From assembly GCF_016908415.1 (NCBI RefSeq), contig NZ_JAFBDW010000005.1:1-64000 (forward strand): a DNA stretch of 64,000 nucleotides. Direction: 5' to 3'. Positions 27,381 through 35,387 of this stretch are shown piece after piece; positions within the stretch are counted from its first letter, which is position 1, and every line of letters starts with the position of its first letter. The translations under genes were made by a program, and so were the position numbers. The stretch comes from Caldicoprobacter guelmensis (GTDB lineage Bacteria; Bacillota; Clostridia; Caldicoprobacterales; Caldicoprobacteraceae). Under the pieces are notes generated by a model. That model was not told where the DNA came from. It saw only the letters and a program-made list of their open reading frames with translations, and ran no database searches.

Positions 27381-28771
27381 AATTCAGGGTTCAGTGAATA
27401 TCCAAACATGTGGTTGATAAGAGCTTCTCCTAACTTTTTGCTGTCTTTTGCATCGGCTTCGCTTATGGGTATGTCCCCTGGCATAAGGTTAGAAAACCCT
27501 ACCATGCCTCGACCACGTTCAAATATACGTTCTTCTATATAGGTGTTTTGGAAATACCCAGGCACGCCCTTGACCGTATATGTTACCTTCATTCTGCCCG
27601 TTGCCGGGTCATATTCTTTTATTTTGGCTGTTACCTTGTATTCCTTTCCGTTTACCCTAGTGCTGTGGCTCCATGTTGCTCCCTGTTTGAATGGGGTTTT
27701 CAATATCACCAGGTTGTGCAGCTTGGAGTTTACCTCGGGCGGATCAAACCGGGTACTCGACATCACTTTTTCGGTCACTGTGCCTTTTACGTAGTCAATA
27801 TAGTATCTCACTGTAAATTTGTCATTTATTCCTGACCCGTCTTGGTACTTTCCCTGGAATTCATATATGGCGTTATCTGATGTGCTGGATATCTTCTTTA
27901 ATACTCCCACATGTCCGTATTCGGCAAGGCCAAAGTACCGTAGTTGGGTGTTGAGTTTGGGTAGATAAGCGTCTATTTCCAGCTTATTTCTGTAGCCCGT
28001 ACCGGGATAGTAGATATAGTATCCTATGGTGAAATTACCGTTGGGGTCCATATAGAGTTTTTCGTAGGATAGAACCCCCACTCCCTCTTTTATCTCGCGC
28101 TTTTCATAGTATTCGCTCTGCGTATCTTTATATACCACAGTGTATATTTTCTGACCGTTTTCTTCTTTTACATCGGTAATTGTGGTTTTTAGTGTAACTG
28201 GTGTCCCGTCTTCTTTAGTGGTTTCCTGAATCCAGCTATTTCCTTTTTGTAGCGGCGTTCTTATAAGTTCCAGGTCTTTGAACGAGGTATCCATCATGGC
28301 TCGCCCTGTCTTGTTTTGGATAAGCACGCCTGGCTTTACTGTATAGGTTACAGAAAACGACAGGTCTTGATTTGACTCCCCTCCTGACATGTCATCTACT
28401 TCTCCCTTTACGTGGTAGATTATGACATCATCTTGCTTTGAAATATCTTGAAGCACCATCCTATGGCCGTATTCGGCAAAGCCGTTGTATGACCATTGAT
28501 AATCTGGACGTGCTGGTAAAAGCTGGGTGATTTCTTCTATACCCAACATTTCTTTGTTGCCGGCCGTTTGGTCGGGTTCATCTTCTTGTCCTTGGCCGTT
28601 ATTTTGGCTTTCTTCTTGAGGCGTTTCATTTGAAGGGGATGGGGTAACACCTTCAAAGGGGTTTTGTTGTTGTGTGCCAGGGGGTTTAGTTTTGTTACTC
28701 GTACCACATGCTGTTAACACTATGGCTAATATTACAATGGCGGGAATAATATACAATCTGAGTATTTTCAA
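27377..28771 (-). CDS. Lipoprotein with two tandem copies of an uncharacterised domain
   Basis: 464 aa. The signal peptide ends in the lipobox VLTAC, then a low-complexity linker rich in Pro, Gln, Asn and Glu (about residues 28-75). Two similar domains of about 180 residues follow. The first starts YQWSYNGFAEYGHRMVLQDI, the second LRYFGLAEYGHVGVLKKI. Each continues with a DGSG or DMSG segment, a VTYTVKPG- or VRYYIDYVKG-like strand, and a PLQKGNSW or PFKQGATW turn. It would be an extracytoplasmic beta-rich protein on the cell surface. I recognise no characterised function. It is monocistronic. Confidence 0.75.
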   Translation of the reverse strand: MKILRLYIIPAIVILAIVLTACGTSNKTKPPGTQQQNPFEGVTPSPSNETPQEESQNNGQGQEDEPDQTAGNKEMLGIEEITQLLPARPDYQWSYNGFAEYGHRMVLQDISKQDDVIIYHVKGEVDDMSGGESNQDLSFSVTYTVKPGVLIQNKTGRAMMDTSFKDLELIRTPLQKGNSWIQETTKEDGTPVTLKTTITDVKEENGQKIYTVVYKDTQSEYYEKREIKEGVGVLSYEKLYMDPNGNFTIGYYIYYPGTGYRNKLEIDAYLPKLNTQLRYFGLAEYGHVGVLKKISSTSDNAIYEFQGKYQDGSGINDKFTVRYYIDYVKGTVTEKVMSSTRFDPPEVNSKLHNLVILKTPFKQGATWSHSTRVNGKEYKVTAKIKEYDPATGRMKVTYTVKGVPGYFQNTYIEERIFERGRGMVGFSNLMPGDIPISEADAKDSKKLGEALINHMFGYSLNPEF

Positions 28772-28996
28772 TAGGATTCACCTCTATTCAGTATCAAATT
28801 TTTCTAATATTAGTATATCACTCAATTGTTACATTTTATTTTCCAGAAATGAAAAATAGCATTATATCTTTGTGTTTAAGTGTTTAATATTTAAAGATGC
28901 GCTTAACAATTTTGAAGATTTTAAACAAAAGTGAAGAAAAGGAAAATACCTTTTAAAATTTGACGAAATTGTTATGCCGATGTAAAGATTTGTGTG

Positions 28997-29536
28997 CTAT
29001 TCAGCCTGCGTTATGTTCTGTATGAACAGAAATATGCCGAGCATTATTATAACGTCTCCTATGCTTATAAATTGCTCTCTAGGCCAAGGCAAATAAATTA
29101 TGTCGGCTAAAAACCATAAAGGAGTTTTGTCTGCCATCAATGTGTAACTGGGAAGATTGCCGTTTTGGATCATCTGTACGTATTTGTTCAGCGAGGGTAC
29201 TTGGAGAGTATGTTGGGATACCGGCATGGCTCCGCCGTTTGAAAGTATCACTAAAAAGTTAAGCGCTATTCCAATTCCTATGGTTTTCAAATGTTTGTAT
29301 GAGCTGTTAATGAGTATAAAGGCAAATAATAATGTGTATTCAACTATGAATATTATAAATGCCATCCAATGAGGCGTGTTAAGTAAGTGATAGGGCCAAA
29401 AATCCAAAAACAACGATATTATGACCAGGTATGGCATGCGAAAATGGATGTCTTTTAGCCTCTTCAGTTGTCCTCCTCTTAAAAGAGAGATAATGAGGCT
29501 CAGTGCTATGACAATAAACGCTAACATAGTTAACAT
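28997..29536 (-). CDS. DUF5317-type membrane protein
   Basis: 179 aa with five or six predicted membrane helices. The segment LSNGGAMPVSQHTLQ (about residues 96-110) and the conserved ADKTPLWFLADIIYLPWP block match the DUF5317 family of clostridial membrane proteins of unknown function. Its ATG is two bases from the TGA of the upstream HD-GYP gene, so the two are coupled. DUF5317 genes often sit with HD-GYP genes, which suggests a shared signalling role, but that is inference. Confidence 0.75.
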   Translation of the reverse strand: MLTMLAFIVIALSLIISLLRGGQLKRLKDIHFRMPYLVIISLFLDFWPYHLLNTPHWMAFIIFIVEYTLLFAFILINSSYKHLKTIGIGIALNFLVILSNGGAMPVSQHTLQVPSLNKYVQMIQNGNLPSYTLMADKTPLWFLADIIYLPWPREQFISIGDVIIMLGIFLFIQNITQAE

Positions 29537-29537
29537 C

Positions 29538-30794
29538 TCATCCTTTCTCTTGAACTACGCTTATTAGAGCATCTACCACTACTGGGTGAAATTGGGTCCC
29601 TTTGTTTTGTCTGATGATCTCTAAAGCCTCCTGTGGAGTAAAGGCTTTTCTATATGGCCTGTCCGAGGTGAGGGCGTCATAGGCGTCGGCTGCCGCAATT
29701 ATATAAGCCTCGATGGGTATTTCTTCGCCCTTACTTCCTTGAGGATAGCCGTTTCCGTCATACCGCTCATGGTGGTTCTTTATGAGATTCTTTACGTCAT
29801 CTAAAAAATCTACATCTTCCAGTATTTTTACCCCTATGTCGGGGTGTTGTTTGATTTTTTCCCATTCTTCCAGGGAAAGCGAGTGGGGTTTACGCAGTAT
29901 GGAATCCTCTATGCCTATTTTTCCTATATCATGTAATAGAGCTGCTACCTTAATGGCCTCTATCTTGGAAGGGGGAAGTTTAAGCTTTCTGGCAATCTTT
30001 TCAGCATACATCTCCACGCGTTTGGAATGCCCTTCTGTGTATTTGTCCTTTGCTTCAATTGCCGCTGTAAGGGTCTGTATTATTTGGTAATATCTCTTTT
30101 GCGACTCAAGGTAAAGCTGGAAAGAGTAGCGTGCAAGTAGCAGGGGGCCAAACAGCAGTATCACATATATATGGCCGTTGGGGATTTGGTAGAGGAGGTA
30201 TATGAAATACCCGAAAGGGGCCAGGGCGTAAAAATTGGGTATGGCCCACAGGATATTTTTTTTCCACAGTTTAAAAAATGGCTGTTGGGTCAGAAATTTC
30301 ATGAGAAGCATGAGTATAGAGGAATTAAACAGCAAGAACAAGGTTATGTATGTAATCAAGCACAGCATATACAAGTAGAGGTTGCCGCTTGCTTGCAGCC
30401 TGTTGTGCATGGCTTGGTATGCGCTGCCTGATATGTATGCGCTTATGGCAAGATTTGACATATTAAACAACGTTTTATAAAATGGTCTATTAAATACGTG
30501 TTCATAAACACCTTTTCTAGGGTGATAAAATTGAAACAATACACTATTTGCTGCAACTACAACGGCGAAATATGTCCCCTGGTACAGATGTGCTGCAAGT
30601 ATAATTGCAAAGACTACACTTAACACACCGTTCTGCATAAATAGGACTAGAAAGGATTGACTCATTCCTGCTAGCAAAATCCAGAGTACAAGTTCGTATG
30701 TCTGTATTTTAGGCATGTTATATATCGAGATTGATATTATGAATACCCCCACAATGGATACGATGCTCAGGAAAAGGATGGCTTTCTTATTCAT
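29538..30794 (-). CDS. Membrane-bound HD-GYP phosphodiesterase
   Basis: 418 aa. The N-terminal half has about six or seven membrane helices resembling a sensory membrane domain. The C-terminal half (about 225-410) is an HD-GYP domain: GHSKRVEMYAEKIARKL, the HD pair in ALLHDIGKIGIEDSIL, KQHPDIGVKIL, and HHERYDGNGYP carrying the GYP signature. It should hydrolyse cyclic di-GMP or a related dinucleotide in response to a membrane signal. It lies between a 25-residue microprotein and a DUF5317 gene on the same strand. Confidence 0.88.
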   Translation of the reverse strand: MNKKAILFLSIVSIVGVFIISISIYNMPKIQTYELVLWILLAGMSQSFLVLFMQNGVLSVVFAIILAAHLYQGTYFAVVVAANSVLFQFYHPRKGVYEHVFNRPFYKTLFNMSNLAISAYISGSAYQAMHNRLQASGNLYLYMLCLITYITLFLLFNSSILMLLMKFLTQQPFFKLWKKNILWAIPNFYALAPFGYFIYLLYQIPNGHIYVILLFGPLLLARYSFQLYLESQKRYYQIIQTLTAAIEAKDKYTEGHSKRVEMYAEKIARKLKLPPSKIEAIKVAALLHDIGKIGIEDSILRKPHSLSLEEWEKIKQHPDIGVKILEDVDFLDDVKNLIKNHHERYDGNGYPQGSKGEEIPIEAYIIAAADAYDALTSDRPYRKAFTPQEALEIIRQNKGTQFHPVVVDALISVVQEKG

Positions 30795-30862
30795 GGTTGT
30801 TTTGCTACCTCCGCTTTTGGTTTTGTATTTAAATGGCCAAACCCCAGCTTTTTTAGTTTAAA

Positions 30863-30940
30863 TTACCACCAGAAAAATCCTGCGCCGCCTGCCAGAATGA
30901 GGGAAATCAGGGCGATTAAGACCCCCAGGACCTTTTTCAT
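30863..30940 (-). CDS. 25-residue single-span membrane microprotein
   Basis: A 26-codon ORF begins at ATG 30938-30940 after a near-perfect SD (CAGGAGGGTG, 8-10 bases upstream) and ends at TAA 30863-30865. The product starts MKKVLGVLIALISLILAGGA and ends GFFWW. It has two Lys at the N-terminus, one hydrophobic helix with a GG-AG hinge, and a Trp-Trp end at the membrane face. It lies in the 300-bp gap between an uncharacterised gene and the HD-GYP gene, on the same strand, so it is probably in their operon. Function unknown. Confidence 0.7.
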   Translation of the reverse strand: MKKVLGVLIALISLILAGGAGFFWW

Positions 30941-31101
30941 GGCTTTACACCCTCCTGTTTAGAGTTCTCTGCCCTTCGCTAATGAGGCAGGCCTTTTTCC
31001 GCTCCGCTTGTTATTGTATAAATTGGGCAAAAACCGGGGTTTGGCCTTTTTGGCTTGAGCGTTGGTGTGTCCGTTGCTTCGATAATATTAAATTTTTACT
31101 C

Positions 31102-31740
31102 TCAGGCGAGTTTGCCCAACTTTCTATTAAGGGCGTCCAGTACCGCCTTTACAACGGCCTTGTTTTCATCATGTTCTATGGGGGCTGAGCCTACAAGGAA
31201 GCCCTCTGTGTGGTCGGAAACTTGTGATATGGCTACAATACATACGGGTTTTCCTGATATAGCGGTTTTCTGTATGTCCATCACGCTGAACATGCATTCG
31301 CCGCCTAAAAACTGTTGTATGGCGTTTATTGTAGCCTCAGCCAAGGCTCGAAAGCGCCCCTGAGTGAAGTTTAGCCCGCAAGCGGTACCCTCAAATGCCT
31401 TGTCATCTTTGGCTAGGACCACCCGTGCCTCAACCCGTGAGTCTTCCATGTTTATGGAAACGCTTTTTATTGCAAGGCGAGGGTTTACACGGCATATCCT
31501 GCTCCCATCCTGTATCTGCGCTATGCTTATCACCTTGTGGTCAAGGGGGATGCCGTATTTGGCCATGAGCGCAGACTGTACGTCTCGAGATATCTGTTTA
31601 GGGTTGCGCTCTGTGCTTGCTAATATGTGAAGTTCAATTATGTCGCCTTCTTGGTTCAATACTATTTTTGAGGAGATAATTCCCGGGATTTTGTTTAAGA
31701 AGGTTTCATATTCTTGAATCTTTGTATGGTCTAATGACAT
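31102..31740 (-). CDS. Conserved protein of unknown function beside the HD-GYP gene
   Basis: 212 aa, soluble, no signal peptide. It has two roughly repeated alpha/beta parts. The C-terminal part ends in GSAPIEHDENKAVVKAVLDALNRKL, and a similar helix in the first part is CGLNFTQGRFRALAEATINAIQQFL. The pattern is loosely like the regulatory dimer domain of LeuA-type enzymes, a weak resemblance only. SD GAGGGGGAT lies about 12 bases before the ATG. I do not recognise a characterised family. It is upstream of the microprotein and HD-GYP genes in the same direction. Confidence 0.65.
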   Translation of the reverse strand: MSLDHTKIQEYETFLNKIPGIISSKIVLNQEGDIIELHILASTERNPKQISRDVQSALMAKYGIPLDHKVISIAQIQDGSRICRVNPRLAIKSVSINMEDSRVEARVVLAKDDKAFEGTACGLNFTQGRFRALAEATINAIQQFLGGECMFSVMDIQKTAISGKPVCIVAISQVSDHTEGFLVGSAPIEHDENKAVVKAVLDALNRKLGKLA

Positions 31741-31960
31741 AAACCCTGATATCCCCCTCTTACTTATCCGTATATTTACAATGAACCATTTTCTACTATT
31801 AAAACATATTTCGCCGTATTTTTGTAAAATCCTCTTTAGATTTTAAAAAGTTTACTCTAAGATTATGCTATTTTTTTATAAAAAGCGGCGAAAAATTTTG
31901 AAGAAGGGCTTTTACAACAAATCCAGGCGAATATTTGTTAAAAAAATAGCAAATTGAATA

Positions 31961-31989
31961 TTGTAAAATTGTTCTTGCAATGTTATAAT
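31961..31989 (+). promoter_or_regulatory. Promoter of the AOR operon
   Basis: TTGTAA (31961-31966) and a perfect TATAAT (31984-31989) with a 17-bp spacer lie about 60 bp before the polyferredoxin gene. The divergent gap 31741-31960 is AT-rich and shows nothing else. Confidence 0.65.
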
Positions 31990-32049
31990 AAACTTTGTCA
32001 AAAATAAAACAATGTTTGAGAAATATATGGATTTCAGGTGGTGATTCGA

Positions 32050-32460
32050 TTGCCAAAGGTATTGAGAGCCGATAACATGAACAAGTGCCTTGGTTGCTTT
32101 ACGTGCATGCTTACGTGCGCTGCTGTGAATCATAACAACCACAATCTTGCAAAAAGCTCCATAAAGGTCAAGACCAGGGGAGGGCTGCAGAGCAAGTTTG
32201 CCGCAACGATTTGTGTTGCATGCAAGGAACCTGCTTGTGCTGAGGCCTGTCCCACAAATGCCCTTGTCAGGCGCCCCGGTGGGGGAGTGAATTTGATTCC
32301 GGAAAGGTGTATTGCCTGTGAGAAGTGCGTTTCTGCGTGCATAGTTGGGTCAATTCACATGGACTATGACAGAAAAATACCAATAGTGTGCAAACACTGC
32401 GGGGCGTGTGTGAGGATGTGCCCGCACAACTGTTTGAGCATGGAAGAGGTGACGGAGTAA
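32050..32460 (+). CDS. Four-cluster ferredoxin-like electron-transfer subunit of AOR
   Basis: About 136 aa. Four cysteine clusters are visible: CLGCFTCMLTC, CVACKEPACAEAC, CIACEKCVSAC and CKHCGACVRMC. They could hold up to four [4Fe-4S] centres, as in HycB/DmsB-type electron carriers. It directly abuts the AOR gene (stop TAA 32458-32460, ATG 32461), so it probably carries electrons to or from AOR. TTG 32050 has the right spacing from SD AGGTGGTGA; a GTG at 32038 is also in frame, but it overlaps that SD. Confidence 0.88.
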   Translation: MPKVLRADNMNKCLGCFTCMLTCAAVNHNNHNLAKSSIKVKTRGGLQSKFAATICVACKEPACAEACPTNALVRRPGGGVNLIPERCIACEKCVSACIVGSIHMDYDRKIPIVCKHCGACVRMCPHNCLSMEEVTE

Positions 32461-34221
32461 ATGCTGGGGAAGGACTTTATAAGGGTACTCTATATAGACC
32501 TTGAGAGCAGGAAGGCGGATATTAAAGAGAGGAAGGACTTGTATAAATGCTTGGGTGGTACCGGTGTGGCAGCAAAGCTTCTTGAGGAAAATATGAAGAA
32601 GAACTTGCCGCCGCTACACGAGCAGCAGCCGCTTATAATCTCCATTGGCCCGCTTTCCACTATATTCCCTGTTGTAACCAAGGCGGTTGCAACCTTTATA
32701 TCGCCTCACACGGGTGAGTACGGTGAAAGCCATGCCGGCGGAAGGTTGGCCATGGCTATGCGCAATGCTGGGTATGACGCCATTGTTATAACGGGCAGGG
32801 CTGGCAAGCCCACTTATTTGTCAATAACTGATAGAAGTATAGAGTTTAAAGATGCCAGAGCCATGTGGGGGCTTGATGTAGAAGATGTAGGAAGGCTGGT
32901 CAGGGAGAGGGAACCAGGACCGGGCAAGAGGAGCATCATCAGGATAGGCAGGGCGGGTGAAAACCTTGTCACATATTCGTGTGTCAATGTGGATACCTAC
33001 AGGCACTTTGGAAGGCTAGGTATAGGTGCGGTATTCGGCAGCAAGAACCTGAAAGCCATGATAATCATGGGAGAGAGGGACCTGCCCATTTCCAATTTAA
33101 AGGAGTATTTTAGGACTTATCAGGAGATATACAAGAAGGCGACTCAGACCGATGCCATGGCTAAATACCATGAGCTCGGAACGCCCGTAAACATAAAGGT
33201 GCTAAATGCTATAAGTTCTCTACCCACTAAGAATCTTTTGCAGTCCACCTTTGAACATGCGGATGATATATCGGGTGAAACATTTGCTGAGAAAAACCTT
33301 ATAAGAAAGGTCTCATGCACCGGTTGCCCAATCGGGTGTATTCATATAGGACAGTTTAGGAGAGAGTTTGATAAGGGATATGAGTATGAGTCAATAGCGG
33401 TGTCGTATGACCATGAGCTAATATATGCGCTGGGCAGCCTGCTTGGGATAAAGACCAGCGATGAAGTGCTGGAAATAATAGAAGAGGTAGAGCAGGCTGG
33501 CCTTGATGCCATGACCACGGGAGTTGTTTTGGCATGGGCTACTGAGGCCCTGCAAAAGGGGCTTATAACTAAACAAGACACCTTAGCAGACCTTGAATTT
33601 GGAAATACTAAGGAGTACATCAAGGCCATAGATTATATTGCAGACAGGGTAAACGAGTTTTATTACACCATTGGGAATGGTTTAAAGGAAGCGGTTAAAA
33701 AATACGGAGGTCAGGAGTTTGCTCTGCTTTACGGCGGAAATGAAATGGCGGGTTACCATACCGGGTATGCTTTTGCGTTAGGCCAGACTGTGGGTTCTAG
33801 GCATTCGCACCTTGACAATGCGGGGTATTCATACGACCAGAGCGCAAAAGAACTTAAAGATGAGGAGATAGTAGATTATGTGATAAAGGAGGAGAAAGAG
33901 AGGAACATCCTGACGTCGTTGTGCATCTGCCTGTTCGCGCGAAAGGTGTATGACAGGGTTACTATACTGAAAGCGCTTCATTCCATAGGCATTGACTGGA
34001 GCGATGATGACCTGACAAGGCTAGGGAATGATATATTCTTTACCAAGCTCAAGATCAAGAAAGAGCTTGGGTTTTCCCTTGAAAATTACAGGTTCCCCAA
34101 GAGGGTGTTTGAAACGCCTACTTTATGGGGTAAGATGGATGAGGAGAGGCTCAATAGGCTTTTGAAGATGTATATAGACAGGGTGGAGAAGGAATATGAG
34201 GATTGGAATAGAGGTCAATGA
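32461..34221 (+). CDS. aor: Aldehyde ferredoxin oxidoreductase (tungsten enzyme)
   Basis: 586 aa, normal AOR length. N-terminal domain 1 binds the bis-pterin tungsten cofactor (LGGTGVAAKLL, then SPHTGEYGESHAGGRLA). The [4Fe-4S] cysteines are C286, C289, C293 (CTGCPIGC) and a C-terminal Cys at 488 or 490 (SLCICLF). It oxidises aldehydes to acids with ferredoxin, or reduces acids in the reverse direction. The neighbours support tungsten: tungstate transport, molybdopterin synthesis and a pterin riboswitch follow directly. The substrate range cannot be read from sequence. Confidence 0.95.
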   Translation: MLGKDFIRVLYIDLESRKADIKERKDLYKCLGGTGVAAKLLEENMKKNLPPLHEQQPLIISIGPLSTIFPVVTKAVATFISPHTGEYGESHAGGRLAMAMRNAGYDAIVITGRAGKPTYLSITDRSIEFKDARAMWGLDVEDVGRLVREREPGPGKRSIIRIGRAGENLVTYSCVNVDTYRHFGRLGIGAVFGSKNLKAMIIMGERDLPISNLKEYFRTYQEIYKKATQTDAMAKYHELGTPVNIKVLNAISSLPTKNLLQSTFEHADDISGETFAEKNLIRKVSCTGCPIGCIHIGQFRREFDKGYEYESIAVSYDHELIYALGSLLGIKTSDEVLEIIEEVEQAGLDAMTTGVVLAWATEALQKGLITKQDTLADLEFGNTKEYIKAIDYIADRVNEFYYTIGNGLKEAVKKYGGQEFALLYGGNEMAGYHTGYAFALGQTVGSRHSHLDNAGYSYDQSAKELKDEEIVDYVIKEEKERNILTSLCICLFARKVYDRVTILKALHSIGIDWSDDDLTRLGNDIFFTKLKIKKELGFSLENYRFPKRVFETPTLWGKMDEERLNRLLKMYIDRVEKEYEDWNRGQ

Positions 34222-34426
34222 CTTTTTTGGAAACTACGGCAGCAGAACCGGGAAGTTTGAAATGGATGTGAAACCGGGTTTTAGTGTGCAGAATTTGCTT
34301 GAAATATTGAATATACCATTGGATAAGGTTGGTTTTGTAATTGTAAATCAAAAAAGGGTTGATTGTGATTACGTCTTTTCCGAAGGTGATAGTGTGCATG
34401 TTTTGCCTTTTGCGACTGGAGGTTAA
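34196..34426 (+). CDS. MoaD/ThiS-family sulfur carrier
   Basis: 76 aa, beta-grasp ubiquitin-like fold. The C-terminus ends FATGG, the di-glycine that is adenylated and thiocarboxylated. It overlaps the 3' end of aor by 26 bp, with an SD-like GAGAAGGA inside aor. Expected role: sulfur donor for the dithiolene of the pterin cofactor, activated by the ThiF-like protein encoded next. No MoaE is present in the window, so the partner synthase subunit must lie elsewhere. Confidence 0.88.
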   Translation: MRIGIEVNDFFGNYGSRTGKFEMDVKPGFSVQNLLEILNIPLDKVGFVIVNQKRVDCDYVFSEGDSVHVLPFATGG

Positions 34427-34435
34427 TGCTTAAAA

Positions 34436-35116
34436 GTGGAGAAGAGGTATATAAAAAACATTGGTACGCTTAGTTTGAAAGGTCAAGGAAGGGTATTCCA
34501 AACGACGGCTGCCGTGGTAGGGGCTGGAGGAATCGGGGGATTTATTATAGAAGGGTTGGCGCGCCTTGGGGTGAAAGAGATAATAGCCATAGATAAGGAT
34601 GTGTTTGATGAGACGAACTTGAACAGGCAGGTTTTATCGACTGTGAGCAATCTGGGCAGTCCCAAAGTCATTGAGGCTGAAAAGAGGGTGAAGGAAATAA
34701 ATCCAAGGGTGCATTTCCAGCCCATCAGCCAAAGGGCCTGCCTGGAGAATCTCCCGGATTTTTTGGGCCGGGCAGATTATATATTTGATGCTACCGATAA
34801 TATCGAGATAAGGAAAGGGCTCTCCAAGTTTGTGCAGCAAACCGATAAGGTCTTGATCCACGGTGGGTGTGCAGGGTGGTATGTGCAGGTGGCTGTAATA
34901 ACAAAATATACGCCATCTATAGAAAGGCTCTTTGGAGGTGTCAGTGGGCAGGGGGCTGAGAAGGTGCTTGGGAACCCCGTGTTTGCGCCTATGCTGACGG
35001 CAGCCCTTGAGCTTTCAGAATTTTGTAAGCTTGTATCAGGTAAGGGGAAGCCCCTTGTGGGCAGGTGCCTGGTTGTCAATCTTTTGACAAATGAATGCAG
35101 GGTTTTTGAATTTTAA
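34436..35116 (+). CDS. ThiF/MoeB-family E1-like adenylyltransferase
   Basis: 226 aa. The nucleotide-binding Rossmann motif VVGAGGIGGFIIEGLARLGV (about residues 23-42), DKDVFDETNLNRQVL with the catalytic Arg, and DATDNIEIRKGL are standard for the family. The CxxC zinc pairs common in MoeB are not seen, so it is a minimal form. It should adenylate the C-terminal glycine of the MoaD-like protein encoded just upstream. GTG 34436 follows GGAGGTTAA. It is the last gene before the riboswitch. Confidence 0.86.
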   Translation: MEKRYIKNIGTLSLKGQGRVFQTTAAVVGAGGIGGFIIEGLARLGVKEIIAIDKDVFDETNLNRQVLSTVSNLGSPKVIEAEKRVKEINPRVHFQPISQRACLENLPDFLGRADYIFDATDNIEIRKGLSKFVQQTDKVLIHGGCAGWYVQVAVITKYTPSIERLFGGVSGQGAEKVLGNPVFAPMLTAALELSEFCKLVSGKGKPLVGRCLVVNLLTNECRVFEF

Positions 35117-35245
35117 TGTCTTTCCGAGCCATTGCAGCCTAAGAAGGGAAACATCTATACTGTAGTTTTCCCTTTATGGTGCTTTGGCCGATAGGGTGCA
35201 GTCTACGGGAAACCGCTGCGCCTCCCGCTTTGGAAAGGAAAGACA
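35117..35245 (+). promoter_or_regulatory. Moco/Tuco-type riboswitch aptamer
   Basis: The 129-nt element is closed by P1 (TGTCTTTCC 35117-35125 with GGAAAGACA 35237-35245). It contains the family-specific CCGAGCC after P1 and GCGCCTCCCGC on the 3' side, with a hairpin AAGGGAAA...TTTTCCCTT between. These match the Moco RNA motif, which controls molybdenum or tungsten cofactor genes. Placement before tungstate transport genes and beside AOR favours the tungsten-cofactor version. A terminator follows at 35255, so ligand would act on transcription. No start codon lies within it. Confidence 0.88.
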
Positions 35246-35254
35246 GGGTAGAAG

Positions 35255-35296
35255 GGATGCTCTTTTGCCTTTTTAAAGCGGGGAGCATCCTTTTTT
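35255..35296 (+). terminator. Riboswitch expression-platform terminator
   Basis: GGATGCTC (35255-35262) pairs with GAGCATCC (35283-35290) and is followed directly by TTTTTT. It sits ten bases after the aptamer and upstream of tupA, so it is the likely off-switch. Confidence 0.88.
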
Positions 35297-35387
35297 ACTA
35301 TTACCGAATTAAATATAAAATGAGGCAAAGGTAGGCAATATCAAAGCAAAAAGGGCCATTCAGCAGCCCAAAAGGAGGCATTTTCAA

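Noticed and set aside
30941..31101. Cyclic di-GMP riboswitch in front of the HD-GYP operon
   Set aside because: The region has GC-rich hairpins, but neither the GEMM tetraloop/receptor sequences nor the GGCAAACC and GGTAGCGGGG elements are found.
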